A stretch of DNA of 19,585 bases from Caryophanales bacterium UBA1719. Its GTDB lineage: Bacteria; Bacillota_I; Bacilli_A; RFN20; CAG-826. The notes under the pieces were generated by a model. The model did not search any database and was not told where the DNA came from. It worked only from the letters and a program-made list of their open reading frames with translations. Below are positions 15,626 through 19,585 of the stretch, piece by piece (the first letter of the stretch is position 1; the number at the start of each line of letters is the position of its first letter). The DNA lies in NCBI GenBank assembly GCA_002317145.1, contig DCIT01000026.1:1-19585 (forward strand), given 5' to 3'. The translations under genes and the position numbers were made by a program.

Positions 15626-15640
15626 TGAGGCTCTCAACAA

Positions 15641-15676
15641 AGAAAAAGGCGTAGTCATTAGTTTGGCTACGCTTTC
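15641..15676 (-). terminator. Terminator after the serine recombinase
   Basis: GCGTAG (15649-15654) pairs with CTACGC (15667-15672), extended by AAG/CTT with a bulge. On the reverse strand the hairpin is followed by CTTTTTCTTTG. It lies 16 bases beyond the recombinase stop codon. Confidence 0.65.
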
Positions 15677-15691
15677 TTCTATTCTATAGTC

Positions 15692-17317
15692 TTATCTAGG
15701 AATGGCTACCTTTCCAATTCCATTATAGTAAATCTCGATGGTTTGAACTCTCTTGCCATCTATCTTTTCAACTTTATGAACTAGGACTTTATCTATGAAA
15801 GTTCTAATGATTTCACAACTCAATTCCTTAATCTCGGTATAATCTCTAATTACAGATAAGAAATGGTCTGCACTTAGGGATTTTTCTTTATCTCCATCAA
15901 GAAGACTCTCTAGTTCTTTAAGCTTGGATTTTAATTCTTTTTGCTCGGTTTCGTAGGATTCCGTTAGCTTTTGGAATCTCTCATCGCTAATTTTACCATC
16001 AATATTATCTTCATATAGCCTTTGAATAATCTCATCAAGTTTGGAATATCTAGTCTTTGCTATTTCGTATTCTTTCTTGTTTTCTCTTAGGCTCTTTTCC
16101 ATTTCTTTTTTAGTTTGAGATGTAACTATTTCTATAAACTTATCTTCGTTCTCTTTAGCAAATGCCATCACCTCTTGAAGTTGCTCTAACATCAATTGCT
16201 CTAACACAATATTTCGTATTTGGTGTGATGAGCATATTTGCTTTGATTTCTTTCTATAAGAAGCACAAACCATATATTCTTTGTCATGAGTCCAGTCTTT
16301 ACCACGAACTTGATAAAGCTTAGCACCACAGTCGGCACAATATACAATTCCAGATAGCATTGGCATTTCTCCTAGATTATTTCTTACTCGTTTACCTGAA
16401 CGGATTTTTTGAACAGTATCAAAGATATCTTTACTTATAATTGCCTCATGAGTATTCTCAAATATTTTCCAATCTTCACGAGGGGTGTTTATCTTTTTCT
16501 TGTTCTTATAGGATTTCACATGCGTTTTGAAATTGACAGTGCAACCAGTGTATTCAAGCTTGTCTAGAATATGAGCTATTGTTCTCTGATCCCAGAAAGT
16601 ATCTGGTGTGTTCTTTGAGGCAAGTGCCGAGTAAGTTAAACCTATCTTCTTAAAATGGATGCTTGGAGAATCAATATTTCTCTTGGTTAAAACATCTGCA
16701 ATTTGACTCGGACCATATCCATTAATGCAAAGTGAAAATATCTCTTTTACCACTTGTGATGCTTCTTCATCAATAATCCAGTGCGTTTTATCGTTTGTAT
16801 CTTTTATGTATCCGTAAGGTGGTTGAGAGGCAAGTGGCTTGCCTGATTCACCTTTGGCTTTTGCAACTGCTCGTATTTTTCTTGATGTGTCTTTCGCATA
16901 ATACTCATTGAAAATATTGATGAATGGAGTCATATCGTTTTCAGTGCCGTTTATACTATCAACACCATTATTGATTGCAATAAACCTTATATCGTTGTTA
17001 GGAAACACCATCTCGGTGTACATTCCTACTTGAAGATAATCTCTACCAAGTCGGCTCATGTCTTTAACTATGATAGTTCCAATTTTACCATCATCAATAA
17101 GGGAGTTTAATCTTTGCCAATCAGGTCTATTAAAATTCGTTCCAGAATAACCATCATCAACAAAGAACTGAGTGTTAAGAAATCCATTCTCTTTAGCATA
17201 TTTAGAAAGCATTTCTTTTTGGTGAATGATTGAGTTGCTATCACCTTGTTTTTCATCATCACAAGAAAGACGGCAATAAAGTGCAGTGATTCTTGTATCA
17301 ATATTCATTTGTATCAA
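15692..17317 (-). CDS. Large serine recombinase (TndX/TnpX type)
   Basis: 541 residues. The N-terminal resolvase domain (about 8-155) carries YCRLSCDDE with the nucleophile S18, DDGYSGTNFNRP (53-64) and VKDMSRLGRDYLQVG with the catalytic RxxR. The recombinase domain follows (about 165-320; PPYGYIKD...ILDKLEYTG), then a zinc ribbon (CADCG, then MVCASY...QICSSH) and a coiled coil (about 400-480), and a DUF4368-like C-terminal region ending in YYNGIGKVAIP. These enzymes excise and integrate transposons and prophages through a serine-DNA intermediate. The start is TTG: AAGGAGG is 9 bases before it and 18 bases before the in-frame ATG at 17308, so TTG is preferred. It is followed by a terminator and lies at the element's left end. 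Confidence 0.95.
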   Translation of the reverse strand: MIQMNIDTRITALYCRLSCDDEKQGDSNSIIHQKEMLSKYAKENGFLNTQFFVDDGYSGTNFNRPDWQRLNSLIDDGKIGTIIVKDMSRLGRDYLQVGMYTEMVFPNNDIRFIAINNGVDSINGTENDMTPFINIFNEYYAKDTSRKIRAVAKAKGESGKPLASQPPYGYIKDTNDKTHWIIDEEASQVVKEIFSLCINGYGPSQIADVLTKRNIDSPSIHFKKIGLTYSALASKNTPDTFWDQRTIAHILDKLEYTGCTVNFKTHVKSYKNKKKINTPREDWKIFENTHEAIISKDIFDTVQKIRSGKRVRNNLGEMPMLSGIVYCADCGAKLYQVRGKDWTHDKEYMVCASYRKKSKQICSSHQIRNIVLEQLMLEQLQEVMAFAKENEDKFIEIVTSQTKKEMEKSLRENKKEYEIAKTRYSKLDEIIQRLYEDNIDGKISDERFQKLTESYETEQKELKSKLKELESLLDGDKEKSLSADHFLSVIRDYTEIKELSCEIIRTFIDKVLVHKVEKIDGKRVQTIEIYYNGIGKVAIPR

Positions 17318-17335
17318 TTTTGTCGTCCTCCTTGC

Positions 17336-17545
17336 TTAGATTTCTTTTCCATCTTTGCCGATTACTTTAATCATTTCAATTGTGCCGTTTTCAAATAACT
17401 TGATTGTGTATTTGATGGCTTCGCTTTCACTCCAACCGAGTGACTTAATGTAGTAATCGATTAGGCATTGGATACCTTTTCTGCTTGTTTTTGTGCTTTC
17501 ACAAATAGTGTCTAGTTCTTTCTTTAATTCTTCGAGTTTCTTCAT
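17336..17545 (-). CDS. Small protein of unknown function upstream of the recombinase
   Basis: 69 residues from the ATG at 17545, chosen because AAAGGAGGT lies 7 bases upstream; the open frame extends 12 codons further but that start has no ribosome binding site. Residues 1-15 are Lys/Glu-rich helix (MKKLEELKKELDTI), then CLIDYYIKSLGWSESEAIKYTIKLFENGTIEMIK. It is likely all-helical. The stop is 18 bases before the recombinase start, so it is probably co-transcribed. A recombination accessory factor is possible but unproven. Confidence 0.75.
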   Translation of the reverse strand: MKKLEELKKELDTICESTKTSRKGIQCLIDYYIKSLGWSESEAIKYTIKLFENGTIEMIKVIGKDGKEI

Positions 17546-17566
17546 ATAACCTACCTCCTTTAAGGT

Positions 17567-17602
17567 AGTGATATATATCACTCTAAAAGAACTTTATATC
17601 AA
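17567..17602 (-). promoter_or_regulatory. Promoter with 16-bp palindromic operator candidate
   Basis: AGTGATATATATCACT (17567-17582) is a perfect 16-bp palindrome. On the reverse strand, TTGATA (17597-17602) and GATATA (17574-17579) are separated by 17 bases, so the palindrome covers the -10. This is a plausible operator controlling the 69-aa gene and recombinase. Confidence 0.55.
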
Positions 17603-17614
17603 GTGAATAGAGGC

Positions 17615-17776
17615 CTATTTGTGTGTATTTTCTGATAACTTTAACTTATTCAAAATAAGTGCTTTTACTTTTTCGCAAATTACCTTTTTATCTTCGTTTG
17701 AGCTAATAATTGGTGTTTTAACAATAAAGGTTATGCCACCTATTTCTTTTGTTGTAACTTGAATATTTTCGTTCAT
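17615..17776 (-). CDS. TnpW-like transposon-encoded small protein
   Basis: 53 residues, ATG at 17776-17774 and TAG at 17617-17615. The sequence starts MNENIQVTTKEIGGITFIVK, continues TPIISSNEDKKVICEKVKALI and ends LSENTHK. A short strand-rich part with an IGxxTxxV motif followed by a Lys-rich helix resembles the TnpW family carried by Tn4451-type elements; this is by eye. TnpW function is not established. A modest AGGT lies about 8 bases before the ATG. The position between capsid and recombinase genes fits an element-borne gene. Confidence 0.65.
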   Translation of the reverse strand: MNENIQVTTKEIGGITFIVKTPIISSNEDKKVICEKVKALILNKLKLSENTHK

Positions 17777-17801
17777 AATCGTTACCTAGCCAGTCAATCT
17801 A

Positions 17802-17819
17802 GGGAGAGGTTAATCTCCC
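17802..17819. other. Hairpin between capsid and TnpW-like genes
   Basis: GGGAGA (17802-17807) and TCTCCC (17814-17819) form a perfect 6-bp stem with a 6-base loop, in the 75-base gap between the capsid stop and the TnpW-like start. There is no T-run on the reverse strand, so it is not a clear terminator; it could protect mRNA ends or attenuate. Confidence 0.5.
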
Positions 17820-17851
17820 CAGAAAGGCCGTTATTTTGGCTTGTGTTGGCT

Positions 17852-18745
17852 TTATTCCTCAGCTACGAGAGTTAATACCTTAATGGCATCATCTCGCACA
17901 AGCTTTGAATCTAGGCGTTCATTTGCAGCATAGCCGATGTCGTTTGTGTTAGCGTATCTTTCAACAAGAACCATAACCGATAAAGGCTTACGAATGATCA
18001 TCCAGAAGTAGGATAAGTCACCAAAGAGAATAGGTTTACTAGTGTTTGTCATATAAGGGCTAATAACAACAGGTCTGCCGAAGATGGTATCATTTGTGTG
18101 ATTCCAAAGTGGAGTGCCATCATTATCTTTTACCTTACGAAGTTTCATAGCCGTTTCATCGTTCATAATCCAAATGGAAGTGCCACGATATTCTTTGTTG
18201 ACTGAGAAGTAAAGACTAACTAGTGCATCATAAACACCAGCAGTAGTGAGAGAAGTAGTTGTTGCTCCAACCTTAGCTGATGTTAAAAGACCAGTAGGCT
18301 CGGTTGTTCCATTGCCGTTTAAGAATAAGTATTCTTCCTCTTTACCAAATCTTCTAGAGAATTCGTTTGAAAGATAAGCCTTAACATCAAAGTTGTTATC
18401 TCTTACGAAGTAGTCCTTGATTTTAGTCAAAGAGCCAATCTTGTAAGAGCCAAATCTAATCTCAGAAAAACTATCTGATTGTTCAGGGTATTGAGTTCCG
18501 TCTTCCATAAGAACGGCTTTTGCATTGGATAAAGTAGCAACGATTTTACCATCACTTCTACCACCAGTTACGATGGTTGCATATCTTCTAAAAAGGTTGT
18601 CCTTCTTTAAGATTTCATCATCGATAGGAAAATAGAATGAGCTTTCCCCAGTGTTGCCTTCGTTTAAGAAGTTGTAGTCTTCAGTTGCGTTTCTGTTTCT
18701 AAGCATGTTTTCAAGTGCTTTGTTGTAATAATTTGTAATTTTCAT
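17852..18745 (-). CDS. HK97-fold phage major capsid protein
   Basis: 297 residues from the ATG at 18745, chosen because AAGGAG lies 11 bases upstream within the end of the preceding gene; the open frame extends 14 codons further without a ribosome binding site. The protein follows the HK97 capsid pattern: RRYATIVTGGRSDGKIV, KIKDYFVRD, YLSNEFSRRFGKEEEYLFLN, GNGTTEPTGLL, then WIMNDETAMKLRKVKDNDGT, FGRPVVISPYM and ILFGDLSYFWMIIRKPLSV. It is capsid-domain only: no N-terminal scaffold (delta) domain and no adjacent prohead protease or portal gene. The two upstream small genes are tightly coupled to it. A domesticated or satellite capsid, or an encapsulin-like shell, are alternatives. Confidence 0.88.
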   Translation of the reverse strand: MKITNYYNKALENMLRNRNATEDYNFLNEGNTGESSFYFPIDDEILKKDNLFRRYATIVTGGRSDGKIVATLSNAKAVLMEDGTQYPEQSDSFSEIRFGSYKIGSLTKIKDYFVRDNNFDVKAYLSNEFSRRFGKEEEYLFLNGNGTTEPTGLLTSAKVGATTTSLTTAGVYDALVSLYFSVNKEYRGTSIWIMNDETAMKLRKVKDNDGTPLWNHTNDTIFGRPVVISPYMTNTSKPILFGDLSYFWMIIRKPLSVMVLVERYANTNDIGYAANERLDSKLVRDDAIKVLTLVAEE

Positions 18746-18750
18746 AATTT

Positions 18751-19053
18751 TTAATTCTCCTTTTTGTTTATAGTTTTGAACATACATTGTTCGCAGACAT
18801 AAGTAGTAACTTTTACATCTGCATAGATACTGATGGGACTCATAACGCTATGGCAGTAAGGGCAACAAACATCAAATTCTTCATCATCTGCTTTGCCATT
18901 AGCAAAAAGCCTATAAGTGTGTATCGGTGTTTCAGATAAATAATACTTGCATTTGGTTCTAATTACTTTTGCGTGATCCGTTGGGAACATTGGCATTTTA
19001 ATACCTTCGCCAATATCAACTAGTGGATAGTATTTAGGGAAAAGCTTGTCCAT
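18751..19053 (-). CDS. Zinc-ribbon protein of unknown function
   Basis: 100 residues. CPYC (C64-C67) and CEQC (C87-C90) form a typical two-knuckle zinc ribbon in the C-terminal half. Residues 1-60 (VDIGEGIKMPMFPTDHAKVI...) are unassigned. The start overlaps the upstream stop by one base (TAATG) with GGAGG nearby. The stop is 5 bases before the capsid start, and its last codons hold the capsid ribosome binding site. The tight linkage suggests a shared role with the capsid protein, but none is known to me. Confidence 0.75.
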   Translation of the reverse strand: MDKLFPKYYPLVDIGEGIKMPMFPTDHAKVIRTKCKYYLSETPIHTYRLFANGKADDEEFDVCCPYCHSVMSPISIYADVKVTTYVCEQCMFKTINKKEN

Positions 19054-19310
19054 TATTGTGCCTCCTTGATATTACCGAATCTTTCTTTGACAAAAGTCAG
19101 TGCATCTTCTTCCGTAGAAAAGAACACATTTGTGAAGTTATAAGCAACTCTAAAGCTTTTTACCTTTCTTGATTTGCTTTGAGATACAATAATGATAGTG
19201 TTTTCAGGTGTTTGGAATAAATGCTTACAAGCATACTTGCTATCTGAAAAGTGTTTCAAATCTTTTTTGGTAAGGTGTGATTCGCCACCGTAATTAACTC
19301 TAAATAACAT
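19053..19310 (-). CDS. Small protein of unknown function, first in the capsid operon
   Basis: 85 residues from the ATG at 19310, where GGAGG lies 7 bases upstream; the longer open frame starting at 19358 has no ribosome binding site. A basic middle (SQSKSRKVKSFRVAYNF) and a C-terminal helix (TEEDALTFVKERFGNIKEAQ) are seen, but no recognised family. It is translationally coupled to the zinc-ribbon gene by TAATG. Confidence 0.7.
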   Translation of the reverse strand: MLFRVNYGGESHLTKKDLKHFSDSKYACKHLFQTPENTIIIVSQSKSRKVKSFRVAYNFTNVFFSTEEDALTFVKERFGNIKEAQ

Positions 19311-19342
19311 GAGTTTACCTCCGAAAAATAATTTTTTAGTTT

Positions 19343-19375
19343 GTTTGAATTGGGGCATATACCCCGTTTGAATTG
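19343..19375. repeat. Direct repeat pair flanking a small palindrome
   Basis: GTTTGAATTG occurs at 19343-19352 and again at 19366-19375, 23 bases apart, bracketing the GGGG-CATATA-CCCC inverted repeat (19352-19365). Confidence 0.7.
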
Positions 19376-19449
19376 AAAAAGTTGTGCGTAAAACCCCAGG
19401 CCGGTCTCCAAATGAATAGTCGTGAAGATATGACCACCCCTACGGGTAT

Positions 19450-19582
19450 ACTTTTGTCAATATTGTCAGACCATATCATGCGTGGTTATTTTAATTTTTA
19501 GAGCCAACAAGAAAAATATAGTAATAAATAAATATATTAAAAAATGCTTCTATATTGACACTTTGACATTATTGACAAAAGT
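19450..19582. repeat. TTGACA iteron-like cluster and 19-bp inverted repeat
   Basis: ACTTTTGTCAATATTGTCA (19450-19468) is repeated inverted at 19564-19582 with one mismatch. TTGACA recurs at 19555-19560, 19563-19568 and 19572-19577, spaced 8-9 bases. The spacing looks like iterons or protein-binding arrays and not a single promoter. Confidence 0.65.
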
Positions 19583-19585
19583 CGT

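Larger units (their letters stand above)
15600..19585. mobile_element. Part of a serine-recombinase mobile element with capsid gene (right end outside window)
   Basis: All genes from 15692 to the right edge differ from the host genes in base composition and codon use (more C and G at third positions). They are a large serine recombinase, a 69-aa protein, a TnpW-like protein, an HK97-fold capsid protein, a zinc-ribbon protein, an 85-aa protein and a repeat-rich leader. The left boundary is placed near 15600 because the host apbE promoter ends at 15543 and the recombinase terminator starts at 15641. The recombinase and TnpW-like genes recall Tn4451/Tn5397-type elements; the capsid recalls a prophage or satellite. 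No relaxase, replication or packaging gene is visible in this part. Confidence 0.75.
19311..19585. other. Non-coding leader of the capsid operon
   Basis: The 275-base stretch to the window edge holds no convincing gene. It contains a direct repeat flanking GGGGCATATACCCC, a GC-rich block (about 19392-19412) and TTGACA-type repeats at the edge. No confident promoter was identified. It may be the regulatory or replication/transfer region of the element. Confidence 0.5.

Noticed and set aside
17107..17301. 64-residue open frame in another minus-strand frame
   Set aside because: It overlaps the catalytic domain of the serine recombinase, which is clearly the real gene.
19381..19412. Possible transfer origin nick site (GTGCGTAAAACCCC region)
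   Set aside because: It has only a loose resemblance to relaxase nick regions, there is no relaxase gene in view, and no adjacent inverted repeat of the usual size was found.

Overview
The window looks like the chromosome of an AT-rich, low-GC Bacillota. Shine-Dalgarno sites are strong (AAGGAGG type), promoters are sigma-A-like and often have an extended TGnTATAAT -10, and the genes are typical Bacilli/Erysipelotrichia housekeeping genes (tilS-ftsH-rqcP, a SufCDSUB operon, hslO, maf, tRNA-Gln/Tyr). An uncultured gut lineage near Erysipelotrichales is a reasonable guess, but this is inference and no marker here fixes the taxon. Nearly all genes lie on the minus strand; hslO and one XRE-type regulator are the exceptions.

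From left to right. 1-402 holds the start of a D12-class adenine DNA methyltransferase, cut by the window edge, preceded by a small HTH regulator. 508-785 is a tRNA-Tyr/tRNA-Gln unit with its own promoter and terminator. 833-1729 is hslO (Hsp33), which converges on maf; both stop codons sit in the loop of one bidirectional terminator. 1726-5447 is a tightly packed minus-strand run: a DUF6883-like gene, a DUF4926-like gene, a radical SAM/SPASM-like enzyme, a secreted and membrane-anchored protein with a Cys-Ala repeat tail, and maf. A divergent XRE regulator (5611-6030) and a nested palindrome (6031-6111) border this run.

6143-9755 is a tilS-ftsH-rqcP operon (tRNA modification, membrane proteolysis, ribosome quality control). 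9782-15543 is an apbE-sufC-sufD-sufS-sufU-sufB operon. SufS and SufU mobilise sulfur from cysteine, SufBCD is the Fe-S assembly scaffold and ATPase, and SufD is only about half the usual length. ApbE, a flavin transferase lipoprotein, is the first gene.

From about 15.6 kb to the right edge, base composition and codon use shift visibly to higher GC. This is part of a mobile element: a large serine recombinase (TndX/TnpX type), a 69-aa protein, a short TnpW-like gene, an HK97-fold major capsid protein, a zinc-ribbon protein, an 85-aa protein, and a repeat-rich non-coding leader. Its right end lies beyond the window.

The most interesting feature is the radical SAM enzyme (residues C164, C168, C171) translated three bases ahead of a membrane protein whose predicted cytoplasmic tail carries four cysteines alternating with alanines in a Gly-rich setting. 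This looks like a candidate enzyme and protein-substrate pair. Second is the capsid gene with no other virion gene in view, inside a transposon-like element.
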